NCBI GenBank assembly: GCA_041678605.1
Contig: JBAYNW010000018.1
Location: forward strand, 1-30,091
DNA: 30,091 nucleotides
Reading direction: 5' to 3'
Source of the DNA: JBAYNW01 sp041678605
Lineage (GTDB): Bacteria > Cyanobacteriota > Vampirovibrionia > Gastranaerophilales > Gastranaerophilaceae
This document shows positions 21,767 to 28,462 of the stretch, piece by piece. The first letter of the stretch is position 1. Each line of letters starts with the position of its first letter. The notes beneath the pieces are model-generated. The model was not told the origin of the DNA and did not search any database. It worked only from the letters and a program-made list of their open reading frames with translations. Made by a program: the position numbers and the translations under genes.

Positions 21767-23164
21767 CTAAGTTAATCTCCCGATTAGCTCCTCAAATTCC
21801 GGAAATGAAATATTTGCCCACTCAAAACCGTTGATTAAAATCGGCTCTTCGCAGATTAGACCTGCTGCATACAGGCTCATTGCAAGTCTGTGGTCCCGAT
21901 AAGTCTCAACCCCCGCCCCGCCTTTGAGTTTTGTTTTTCCTGTAACGATAAACCCGTCTTCGGTTTCCTCAATATTCGCACCGAGTTTTTTTAATTCCGT
22001 CACAATAGCCTTAATCCTGTCGGACTCTTTGTTTCTCAAATCCTGAGCATCTCTGACAATCGTCTTGCCTTCCGCCTGCGTAGCAAGCACAGCGATAACA
22101 GGCAGTTCGTCAATCAGCTTCGGGACAATCTCTCCTTCAATGACGCAGCCTTTTAATTCTGAATGTTTTACTCTTAAATCCCCCACAATCTCGTTTGAAA
22201 CGGTTTTTTCATCCAGAATTTCCATTTGTCCGCCCATTTTTTCAATAACTTCCAAAATTCCTGTGCGGGTAGGGTTTAAGCCGACGTTTTTGAGGGTTAT
22301 TTCCGACTTTGGTACAATCAGTCCTGCTACGATAAAAAACGCCGCAGAAGAGATGTCGCCCGGCACGGTGATGTTGCGTGATTGAAGTATTGAGGGTTTA
22401 ATAATTGTACTGGTTGCATGGTCGGACAGTTGGACGGTTGAGCTGTTTTTTGAATTAGGCCTTTCGACTTGAATATTTGCTCCCAGATATTCAAGCATCA
22501 GCTCGGTGTGATTTCTTGACGGATAAGGCTCCGTAAAGCTCGTTTTTCCGCTTGCATGCAATCCGGCCAAAAGCACGCAGGATTTAACCTGAGCGGACGC
22601 CAATTTAGAAATGTAATCAATTCCGTGCAGCTTTGTTCCTGTTATTTTCAAAGGGGCAGTGATTTTGGGTGAATAGGTGAGTAGGTGAATAGGTGAAAGG
22701 TTTTCAATTTTCTGATTTCTGTCTACAGTTCCCTGTTCCCCGTTTCCGGTTCCCTCTATGACAGCCCCCATAAGCCCAAGAGGCTCAATAATCCGTCCCA
22801 TCGGGCGTTTCGAAAGACTTTCATCTCCCGTCAAAACAGAGTTAAAATTTTGCCCCGCTAAAATTCCCGCCATAAGCCTCATGGTTGTGCCTGAATTTCC
22901 GCAGTAAAGTTCATCCTTCGGCTCTACGAACTTTTTTTTTGAATTTATTATAAGAGCTTTTTCGTCTTTAAATTCGGCTTCCACACCGAGTGACCTGACG
23001 ACTTCAAGCGTTGAAAGGCAATCCGCACCTTTGGAAAAATTTTCAATTACGGAAACGCCCTTGGCAAGTGAAGAAAGCATCACTGCACGGTGGGAAATCG
23101 ATTTGTCCGCAGGGATTGTGATTTCGCCTTTTAGGGCATTCGTTTTTACTACTTTTAATTGCAT
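21767..23164 (-). CDS. aroA: 3-phosphoshikimate 1-carboxyvinyltransferase (EPSP synthase), with repeat insertions
   Basis: 465-aa enzyme of the shikimate pathway. Motifs in order are ADKSISHRAVML, CGNSGTTMRLMAG, GDESLSKRPMGRIIEPL, SAQVKSCVLLAGL, PSRNHTELML (Asn where Asp is usual), VPGDISSAAFF, DELPVIAVLATQAEGKT, LRNKESDRI and YRDHRLAM. The pattern resembles class II enzymes. Residues about 137-166 are translated octad and heptad repeats (22667-22755), between EPLGLMGAVIEG and PLKITG. A second short octad run encodes about residues 240-250. These account for the protein being longer than the usual 420-440. All catalytic motifs are kept, so I infer activity. TATAAT ends six bases before the ATG and no ribosome-binding site exists. 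Confidence 0.94.
   Translation of the reverse strand: MQLKVVKTNALKGEITIPADKSISHRAVMLSSLAKGVSVIENFSKGADCLSTLEVVRSLGVEAEFKDEKALIINSKKKFVEPKDELYCGNSGTTMRLMAGILAGQNFNSVLTGDESLSKRPMGRIIEPLGLMGAVIEGTGNGEQGTVDRNQKIENLSPIHLLTYSPKITAPLKITGTKLHGIDYISKLASAQVKSCVLLAGLHASGKTSFTEPYPSRNHTELMLEYLGANIQVERPNSKNSSTVQLSDHATSTIIKPSILQSRNITVPGDISSAAFFIVAGLIVPKSEITLKNVGLNPTRTGILEVIEKMGGQMEILDEKTVSNEIVGDLRVKHSELKGCVIEGEIVPKLIDELPVIAVLATQAEGKTIVRDAQDLRNKESDRIKAIVTELKKLGANIEETEDGFIVTGKTKLKGGAGVETYRDHRLAMSLYAAGLICEEPILINGFEWANISFPEFEELIGRLT
22667..22755. repeat. Composite octad-heptad element 5, inside aroA
   Basis: Four octads (GGGTGAAT, AGGTGAGT, AGGTGAAT, AGGTGAAA) at 22667-22698, a 29-bp spacer, then four heptads (GTTCCCT, GTTCCCC, GTTTCCG, GTTCCCT) at 22728-22755. 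The order matches elements 1-3. A further three-unit octad run (TCGGACAG, TTGGACGG, TTGAGCTG) lies near 22422-22445 in the same gene. Confidence 0.8.
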
Positions 23165-23176
23165 AAGCCGATTATA
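23165..23176 (-). promoter_or_regulatory. Leaderless -10 promoter of aroA
   Basis: TATAAT on the minus strand at 23171-23176, then CGGCTT and the ATG at 23164. No Shine-Dalgarno is visible. Confidence 0.55.
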
Positions 23177-23252
23177 TCCGATTTATTGCGAAAAGTAAAC
23201 CAAACAGATGAGATTTTTAAAGTTTTTTCTAATAATACCGAAAATAATAACG

Positions 23253-23327
23253 TGGAAAACCGCAAAAGGTTTTTCATTAACCTCCTCCCCAAGTCTAGTA
23301 GCCGCCTTTATTGGTCGGCTTTTTTTT
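23253..23327 (+). ncRNA. Candidate small RNA, two hairpins around a CCTCC-rich linker
   Basis: TGGAAAACC (23253-23261) pairs with GGTTTTTCA (23268-23276) across a 6-nt loop. A linker with CCTCCTCCCC (23281-23290) is followed by the AGCCG/CGGCT terminator at 23300-23327. There is no plus-strand gene upstream for this terminator to serve. Hairpin, unpaired anti-Shine-Dalgarno-like segment and terminator is the layout of the cyanobacterial sRNA Yfr1, although the Yfr1 core motif itself is absent. No good promoter is seen. Alternatively, the opposite strand encodes a short ORF with GGAGGAGG before an ATG that overlaps the aroA start. Confidence 0.28.
23300..23327 (+). terminator. Intrinsic terminator
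   Basis: AGCCG (23300-23304) and CGGCT (23316-23320) form a stem over an 11-nt loop, followed by eight T residues. It is in plus orientation only. No annotated plus-strand gene precedes it. Confidence 0.6.
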
Positions 23328-23335
23328 ATGCGTGA

Positions 23336-23470
23336 GCCGTGTGTGGAGTTTTGCCGGTGTTGGCTTGCGTTAGCAAGACAAGCAGGGCAAAACGTAACCT
23401 TTCGATACCGCCGTTGCGACTGAAACGAGAGTGAAAGGAGCGAAGCAATCTCTGATTGCACAGGCGGGAA
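23336..23470. repeat. REP-B-like degenerate repeat region
   Basis: Contains CGTTGCGA and GGAGCGAAGCAATCTC, the core of the REP-B class, and GTGAGCCGTG, also present at 29818-29828. It lies in the 318-bp gene-free stretch 23165-23482 together with the candidate small RNA. The open frames here do not look like genes. Confidence 0.5.
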
Positions 23471-23482
23471 AACACCCTCGCT

Positions 23483-24436
23483 TTAATACAATTCAACATC
23501 CTTGATATACCTCGGTCTTGCCTTGACTTCCCGATAAACCTGCCCAACATATTCGCCGATTATACCCAGACAGAAAATCTGTATACCGCCGAAGAAAGCC
23601 GACATTGCAACCTGTGTTGCCCAGCCTTTTGGGGTGGAGTTTAAAAATATCTTTTCATATAAAACTTCAATGCCGAGTCCAAAACTGAAAAGTGCCATGA
23701 AAAATCCCAGAACGGCGATTATTCTCAGAGGAATTATACTGAAAGAAGTTATTCCGTTGAGTGCAAGCCCGAGCAGGCTTATGAAATTGAACTTAGATTT
23801 TCCCAGCATCCTCGGTTTTACGTTGAACTTGACATAAGCGGTTTTCAGCCCAATTTCATGGAAAAATCCACGCAAAAACAGCTGTTTTTCTGTGTATTGA
23901 GCCAAAATATCCAAAGCACGCTTGCTTACGAGCCTGTAATCGGAATGATTTACGGGGATTGCCGCACCCAATAAATGCATTACCTTATAGAAAAATAAGG
24001 CTGTATATTTTTTAAAGAACGAGTCTGTATCTCTGCCGTTTCTAATCCCCGAAACTATGTCATAACCTTCGGAATACTTATCAACAAAGGCTTCAATCGC
24101 CCATTGATCCTGCTGTAAGTCCGCATCAATTGATACAACACAGTCGCATCCGAGTTCTCTTACCCCCAAAAGACCTGCCATCAAAGCCTTTTGGTTACCG
24201 TAATTTTTTACAAACCTGACCCCTTTTACCAGTGGATTTTTTTTGTGCAAATCTTCTATAATGGACCATGTTTTGTCCCTTGAACCGTCATCTACAAGAT
24301 AAATGTAGCTGTCCTCTAAAATTTTACCCTTTTCAATCAACGAATTAATCACCTCAAAAAGGCTGCTGACGGTGCTTTCAATCAACAATTCTTCGTTAAA
24401 ACATGGTATAATAATCGCCAAAGTTGGTTTTTTCAT
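23483..24436 (-). CDS. GT2 glycosyltransferase, polyprenyl-phosphate type (ArnC/GtrB/FlmF2-like)
   Basis: 317-aa membrane-anchored glycosyltransferase that loads a sugar onto undecaprenyl phosphate (family knowledge). The N-terminal GT-A domain has IIIPCFNEE, LVDDGSRDKT, and the metal-binding DAD in VVSIDADLQQD, then GIRNGRDTDS. Two transmembrane helices lie near residues 220-245 and 265-290, and the tail GEYVGQVYREVKARPRYI is typical. I start at 24436, where TGGAG precedes the ATG; a second ATG at 24460 sits six bases after a TATAAT and would be leaderless. It is divergent from a YdjC-type deacetylase. In Francisella the enzymes FlmF2 (this type) and NaxD (YdjC type) act in succession on undecaprenyl-phosphate GalNAc. 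Confidence 0.9.
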   Translation of the reverse strand: MKKPTLAIIIPCFNEELLIESTVSSLFEVINSLIEKGKILEDSYIYLVDDGSRDKTWSIIEDLHKKNPLVKGVRFVKNYGNQKALMAGLLGVRELGCDCVVSIDADLQQDQWAIEAFVDKYSEGYDIVSGIRNGRDTDSFFKKYTALFFYKVMHLLGAAIPVNHSDYRLVSKRALDILAQYTEKQLFLRGFFHEIGLKTAYVKFNVKPRMLGKSKFNFISLLGLALNGITSFSIIPLRIIAVLGFFMALFSFGLGIEVLYEKIFLNSTPKGWATQVAMSAFFGGIQIFCLGIIGEYVGQVYREVKARPRYIKDVELY

Positions 24437-24466
24437 ATTGCTCCATATTACATTCTTCATATTTAT

Positions 24467-24476
24467 ATTATAATAA
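24467..24476. promoter_or_regulatory. Symmetric bidirectional -10
   Basis: The perfect palindrome TATTATAATA contains TATAAT on the plus strand (24469-24474) and on the minus strand (24467-24472). It sits between two divergent genes, so one site could direct transcription both ways. Confidence 0.5.
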
Positions 24477-24506
24477 TTTTGTAATTAGGGCAAGGAAAAG
24501 TTTACT

Positions 24507-25355
24507 TTGAGTAACAAAAAATTCATACTTAATGCGGATGATTTTGGGATGTCTAACGCTTTCAACAAGGCGGTTTTGGATGGGTATAACAACGGTTTTC
24601 TCACCAGTGCAAGCATTTGTGCCAACGGTGAGGCGTTTGGCCCCGCTGTGAACGAAATTATCCCTGAATGTTCAAATCTTGGCATAGGTGTTCATCTTAA
24701 TATTATTGAAGGAAAGTCTTTACAGGACTTTACAAAAACAGGCATGCTTACCAATTTGAGCAGTGAATTTAATAATAATTATCTGAAATTAATGTATTTG
24801 TCTAACAACAGCTGGTTTTTGGAGGAGGTTGAAAAGGAATTCAGGCTTCAAATTGAAAAAGTCCTGCAATATACAAAGGTTGACCATCTTGATTCTCACG
24901 TGCATGTCCATGCTATTCCAAAGATTTTTGAAATTACCTGTAAATTGGCCAAAGAATATGGTATAAAGCAGGTTAGAACCCAGTTCGAAAAATTCTGTTT
25001 TGTGCCTGATATAAAAAAACATCTCAATTTAAAGTATCCGCCAAATATTTTGAAAGTACTTCTTTTAAATGCTTTTACTCTTAAAAATAGGGACCAAATA
25101 AAGCAATACGGGCTTACAACCAACGATTATATAATAGGAGTAGGATATACGGGGCTTATGGATGATAAAACAATTTTCTGCGGGCTTTCTGCAATAAAAG
25201 AAGATGCGACGGTCGAGGCTCTGATTCACCCTTGCAATTTTGCTAATTTGAAAAATAAAAATCAGCACCAAACAGAATTTATAATTACTCAAAACATGGA
25301 TTTGAAGGATAAAATTCAGCGTTTGGGGTTTGAAATTGTGAATTATAAAAGTTGA
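24507..25355 (+). CDS. YdjC/ChbG/HpnK-family carbohydrate deacetylase (NaxD-like)
   Basis: 282-aa metal-dependent deacetylase. NADDFGMS (residues 8-15) and HLDSHVHVHAIP (about residues 125-136) carry the Asp and His metal ligands; GVHLNIIEGKS and IHPCN are further family motifs. Known members remove acetyl groups from chitin oligosaccharides (ChbG) or from undecaprenyl-phosphate GalNAc (NaxD). The divergent neighbour is a polyprenyl-phosphate glycosyltransferase, which favours the second type of substrate (inference). The start codon is TTG with AAGGA ten bases upstream. The TGA stop lies in the first unit of an octad array that also contains the start codon of the next gene. Confidence 0.88.
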   Translation: MSNKKFILNADDFGMSNAFNKAVLDGYNNGFLTSASICANGEAFGPAVNEIIPECSNLGIGVHLNIIEGKSLQDFTKTGMLTNLSSEFNNNYLKLMYLSNNSWFLEEVEKEFRLQIEKVLQYTKVDHLDSHVHVHAIPKIFEITCKLAKEYGIKQVRTQFEKFCFVPDIKKHLNLKYPPNILKVLLLNAFTLKNRDQIKQYGLTTNDYIIGVGYTGLMDDKTIFCGLSAIKEDATVEALIHPCNFANLKNKNQHQTEFIITQNMDLKDKIQRLGFEIVNYKS

Positions 25356-25382
25356 AGGATGAGCGGGTGAAGGATTGAAAGG
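25351..25382. repeat. Octad array linking two genes
   Basis: Four octads, GTTGAAGG, ATGAGCGG, GTGAAGGA and TTGAAAGG. The first holds the stop codon of the deacetylase; the fourth begins with the TTG start codon of the PLD gene. Confidence 0.75.
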
Positions 25383-27132
25383 TTTTTCAATAACTTTTTT
25401 AGTTTTGTTTTTTTTGGTCTTTTTATTCTATCAAACCCAAAAAAGTGCTGATTTTCAGGTGCTTAGAATTATTTCCCCGAACAAAATTGTGGTTGATTTA
25501 AACAAAAACGGCGTTGAGGATGATGATGAAACAATTTTGCTTGAAAATATTCTGACGTTTTCGTCTAAACCTAACAAGGCACAAAATGAGCTTGCAAAAA
25601 GTTTAAAAATAACCGAAGAAGATGCCATGGGACTTGGGTTTCTAGCCGAAAATTTTGCAAAAGAAACCTTGGATGGAAAAAAAATTAAAATACAAAATTC
25701 TAAAATAACAGTAAATAATAAAAACTATCAAAAAATGCTTTTAAACGGGGGCCTTGCCCTTGAAAAGGGCAAGGCCCCTACCCAAAAATTTTGGCAAAAT
25801 CTCGAAAAAGTCCGGAAGCTTAATTTGCGGATTTTTAACAACAAAAGCCAAAAATATCATAAACTGAACTGTAAGTACGGACTCTTGGCACACAATTCAC
25901 AGATTTTGCCGGCATCTCAAATCCCAAAAGACGCAAAACCTTGTAAATTCTGTCTTGTAAAAACAGCGAAGGGGAAAGGAGAAAGAAGAAAGGGAAAAGT
26001 GATAATTGATGAAATTCCTTATGTAAAAAGTCCCGCAACAATTTTTCAGGCAAATTCAATAAAAATATTTTTAACCGATTTTACCAAAGTTCTAAAGCCC
26101 TCAAACACTTGCACTACGCCAGTTTGCAAAGCTCTGGCGAAAGAAATCAACTCTGCTCAAAGTTCAATTGATTTTGCCATTTACGGTTACACAAAAATCC
26201 CAACACTTCAAAAGGCTCTGGAAAATGCTGAACAAAGAGGGGTTAAGGTCAGATTTGTCTACGATTTGAATGAGAACGGCAGCAATATTTACCCCGATAC
26301 CGTTTATTTATCAAAAGTTTTAAAAAACAATCAACACGACATTGAATCACAGCTTATGCACGACAAATTTTTTATTTTTGATAAAAAAACTGTTTTTACT
26401 GGCTCCGCAAACATCAGCAATACCGATATGTCCGGGTTTAATTCGAACGCAGTTGTTTTAATCAATTCGGAAAAAATCGCCGATGTTTATTCACGGGAAT
26501 TTGAGCAGATGTATTCCGGCAAATTTCACAAACAAAAATTAAAAATTGACAGTAAAGCCGACGATATGATTAATATTTATTTTTCTCCGCAAGACAAATC
26601 TATAACGGAACAGATTATTCCGTTGATTGATAATTCCCAAAAATACGTTTACATGCCGGCGTTTTTGATAACCCACAAGGGCCTTGTACAAAGCTTAATC
26701 AGTGCCTCAAGACGCGGGGTTGCGGTAAAATTAATACTTGATGCGACCAACACCCATGGGAATTATTCAAAGCTAAAGGTTTTAAGGCAAAACGGAATTC
26801 AGGTTAAAACGGAAAATCTGGCGGGAAAACTTCATTCAAAATCGATTATCATAGACGATTTGTATACGGTAATCGGTTCAATGAATTTTTCCAGGAGCGG
26901 TGAAACGGTGAATGATGAAAATTTAATTATTATAAAAAACAGGGAAATTGCTTTATTTTACAAGACTTTTTTCCAATATTTGTGGAAAAGAATTCCTGAT
27001 AAGTGGCTAAAATATAACGCCAGAGCCGAATCTCCTGATTCCATCGGTTCATGCAATGATGGAATAGACAACGACTTTGACGGAAAAATCGACAAGGCGG
27101 ACGATAGCTGCGTGGCGAGGATTAAACGGTAA
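25375..27132 (+). CDS. Membrane-anchored phospholipase D-family protein with Ada-like zinc motif and acidic C-terminal motif
   Basis: 585-aa protein with an N-terminal membrane helix (residues 5-20) and an exported body. Residues about 155-195 (YHKLNCKYG...KPCKFCL) match the metal-binding finger of Ada. Two HKD motifs follow, HDKFFIFD (about 328) with GSANIS, and HSKSIIID (about 485) with GSMNFS, so both halves of a PLD active site are present. It is either a nuclease or a phosphodiesterase. The C-terminus CNDGIDNDFDGKIDKADDSC resembles the Ca-binding-like C-DG-DND-DG-ID repeats found in surface proteins. Two repeat insertions interrupt poorly conserved linkers: a perfect palindrome (residues 125-135) and a heptad run (residues 199-208). 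The TTG start lies in an octad array, so the exact start is uncertain. Confidence 0.82.
   Translation: MKGFSITFLVLFFLVFLFYQTQKSADFQVLRIISPNKIVVDLNKNGVEDDDETILLENILTFSSKPNKAQNELAKSLKITEEDAMGLGFLAENFAKETLDGKKIKIQNSKITVNNKNYQKMLLNGGLALEKGKAPTQKFWQNLEKVRKLNLRIFNNKSQKYHKLNCKYGLLAHNSQILPASQIPKDAKPCKFCLVKTAKGKGERRKGKVIIDEIPYVKSPATIFQANSIKIFLTDFTKVLKPSNTCTTPVCKALAKEINSAQSSIDFAIYGYTKIPTLQKALENAEQRGVKVRFVYDLNENGSNIYPDTVYLSKVLKNNQHDIESQLMHDKFFIFDKKTVFTGSANISNTDMSGFNSNAVVLINSEKIADVYSREFEQMYSGKFHKQKLKIDSKADDMINIYFSPQDKSITEQIIPLIDNSQKYVYMPAFLITHKGLVQSLISASRRGVAVKLILDATNTHGNYSKLKVLRQNGIQVKTENLAGKLHSKSIIIDDLYTVIGSMNFSRSGETVNDENLIIIKNREIALFYKTFFQYLWKRIPDKWLKYNARAESPDSIGSCNDGIDNDFDGKIDKADDSCVARIKR
25748..25778. 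repeat. Perfect 14-bp palindrome inside the PLD gene
   Basis: GGGGCCTTGCCCTT, a 3-nt loop GAA, and the exact complement. It is very GC-rich in an AT-rich gene and is translated in frame. It looks like an inserted REP-type hairpin. Confidence 0.85.
25971..25998. repeat. Heptad array inside the PLD gene
   Basis: Four heptads, GGGGAAA, GGAGAAA, GAAGAAA and GGGAAAA, encode KGKGERRKGK in the linker between the zinc-finger-like region and the first PLD domain. Confidence 0.7.
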
Positions 27133-27135
27133 AAG

Positions 27136-27230
27136 GGGAAATGGGTAATTGGGAATTGGGAATTGAGAACATAACCGTTCGACCTTTCGACCCTTCAACC
27201 TTTCGACCCTCCAACTTATCGACTAAAAAA
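27136..27230. repeat. Composite heptad-octad element 6
   Basis: Heptads GGGAAAT, GGTAATT, GGGAATT, GGGAATT and GAGAACA at 27136-27171 (one extra G), junction TAA, then octads from 27175: CCGTTCGA, CCTTTCGA, CCCTTCAA, CCTTTCGA, CCCTCCAA, CTTATCGA, CTAAAAAA. It has the same orientation and the same end as element 4. It fills the gap between the PLD gene and the convergent ZIP transporter. Confidence 0.9.
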
Positions 27231-27245
27231 ACCGTACAGCCGGAG

Positions 27246-28037
27246 TTAATTAAACAGCAAAAGACTTGTCCAGATAAAGAAAATACCGGACATTATTCCA
27301 AAAACCGAATAGTGGCCGTCGCCATACTCTCTTGAAAGCGGCAAAATGGTATCAAACGATATATAAACCATAATTCCCGCAACCGAGGCGAACAAAAGTC
27401 CGACTGCCGCCTGCGGAAGAAAATATTGAAGTGCAAACAAGCCTATAATCGCACCTATCGGCTCGGAAATACCTGACAAAAAAGTATACCAAATCGCCAA
27501 ACGCTTCTTGCCCGTGGCATGGTAAATCGGCAGTGCGACCGCAATCCCTTCGGGTATATTGTGTATCGCAATTGCCATAGCTACCGAAAAACCCAGTGTA
27601 AGATTTTGAGTTGTAACAAAAAACGTTGCCATCCCTTCGGGAAAGTTATGGATGCAAATTGCTACAGCAGTCAAAAGCCCCGCTCTTTTAATCCTGTGGT
27701 GAATGTGGTTGCAATTTTCCTGCGGACAAAATAAATCTTCTTCTATATGGTCAGGTATAAAATAGTCAATTAAAATAGCCACAATTATACCAAAAGCAAA
27801 GCCCGCAAAAACAAGCCAATTTGAGGTATTTGGGAAAAATTTCACAAGCATGCTGTTCGAAATCTGCAGTATTTCAGTGAACGACAAATATATCATTACC
27901 CCTGCCGAAAACCCCAGTCCGACTGATAACGCCCTTATATTCGTTCTTTTTATGAAAAATGTGAAAAACCCGCCGACAACCGTCGACATTCCGGCTAAAA
28001 AACTCATTAACAATGCAATTTTATAATTCGCAGGCAT
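27246..28037 (-). CDS. zupT: ZIP-family divalent metal transporter, ZupT-like
   Basis: 263-aa inner-membrane importer for zinc or related divalent metals. Eight hydrophobic segments are visible. The paired metal-binding motifs HNFPEG (about residue 129) and HNIPEG (about 158) in transmembrane segments 4 and 5 identify the family. A histidine- and cysteine-containing loop (CPQENCNHIHHR, about 104-115) before segment 4 is a likely metal-sensing loop. AGAGGG precedes the ATG. No metal regulator is adjacent. ZupT assignment rather than another ZIP rests on length and motif spacing. Confidence 0.9.
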   Translation of the reverse strand: MPANYKIALLMSFLAGMSTVVGGFFTFFIKRTNIRALSVGLGFSAGVMIYLSFTEILQISNSMLVKFFPNTSNWLVFAGFAFGIIVAILIDYFIPDHIEEDLFCPQENCNHIHHRIKRAGLLTAVAICIHNFPEGMATFFVTTQNLTLGFSVAMAIAIHNIPEGIAVALPIYHATGKKRLAIWYTFLSGISEPIGAIIGLFALQYFLPQAAVGLLFASVAGIMVYISFDTILPLSREYGDGHYSVFGIMSGIFFIWTSLLLFN

Positions 28038-28141
28038 AATCCCTCTTTCTGTAAAATTATTCTATCATAAAGGAACAATGTTTGGCGATTTAAGTCTTAA
28101 GTATGTAGGGGAAGAGTTTTTAGAATGTTAGAGGGCTGGGA

Positions 28142-28462
28142 ATGCAGGTTTTTTACCATCTTATTTATGAGTATCAAAAGGGTTTACGGGATTTGTGTTT
28201 GTTGACATGTTCCAACGAATTGAAGAGCAAAATAGTAAAATCACTTGAAAATCAGGGCATAAAATACCTGATTTGCGATATAGACAATAACAAAATTAAC
28301 GTATATTTCGGCATGCCCGAATGCATTGAAATCGTTAAACAGTTTTCTTGTGAAGAATTAAATAAACTCTCGGTAGAAGAAGATTTTATATTGGGAATGA
28401 TGCTTGGATACGGAAAAGTTCAGCAATATGAGCGTTTTTTGGCACGAAAACAGGTGGCCTGA
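28142..28462 (+). CDS. DUF2023-family protein
   Basis: 106-aa protein matching the DUF2023 pattern: MQVFYHLIYEYQKGLRDLCL at the N-terminus, IKYLICDIDNNKINVYFG in the middle and EEDFILGMMLGYGKVQQYERFL at the end. The family is uncharacterised. The start is preceded by GAGGG and is divergent from the ZIP transporter 104 bp away. Its last codons and TGA stop are the beginning of an octad array (CTGAAGGG). No functional partner is visible nearby. Confidence 0.82.
   Translation: MQVFYHLIYEYQKGLRDLCLLTCSNELKSKIVKSLENQGIKYLICDIDNNKINVYFGMPECIEIVKQFSCEELNKLSVEEDFILGMMLGYGKVQQYERFLARKQVA

Noticed and set aside
23165..23284. Short minus-strand ORF (MKNLLRFSTLLF...) before aroA
   Set aside because: It has GGAGGAGG and overlaps the aroA start, but it is only about 40 codons, has no recognised homology, and the aroA promoter lies inside it. 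Kept only as an alternative to the small-RNA reading.
23183..23461. 92-aa minus-strand open frame
   Set aside because: It runs through REP-B-type repeat sequence and the terminator, with no ribosome-binding site. Its peptide is typical of translated repeats.
23330..23482. c-di-GMP (GEMM) or other riboswitch
   Set aside because: I compared the stretch with remembered GEMM, preQ1, fluoride and SAM consensus cores and found no match in either orientation.
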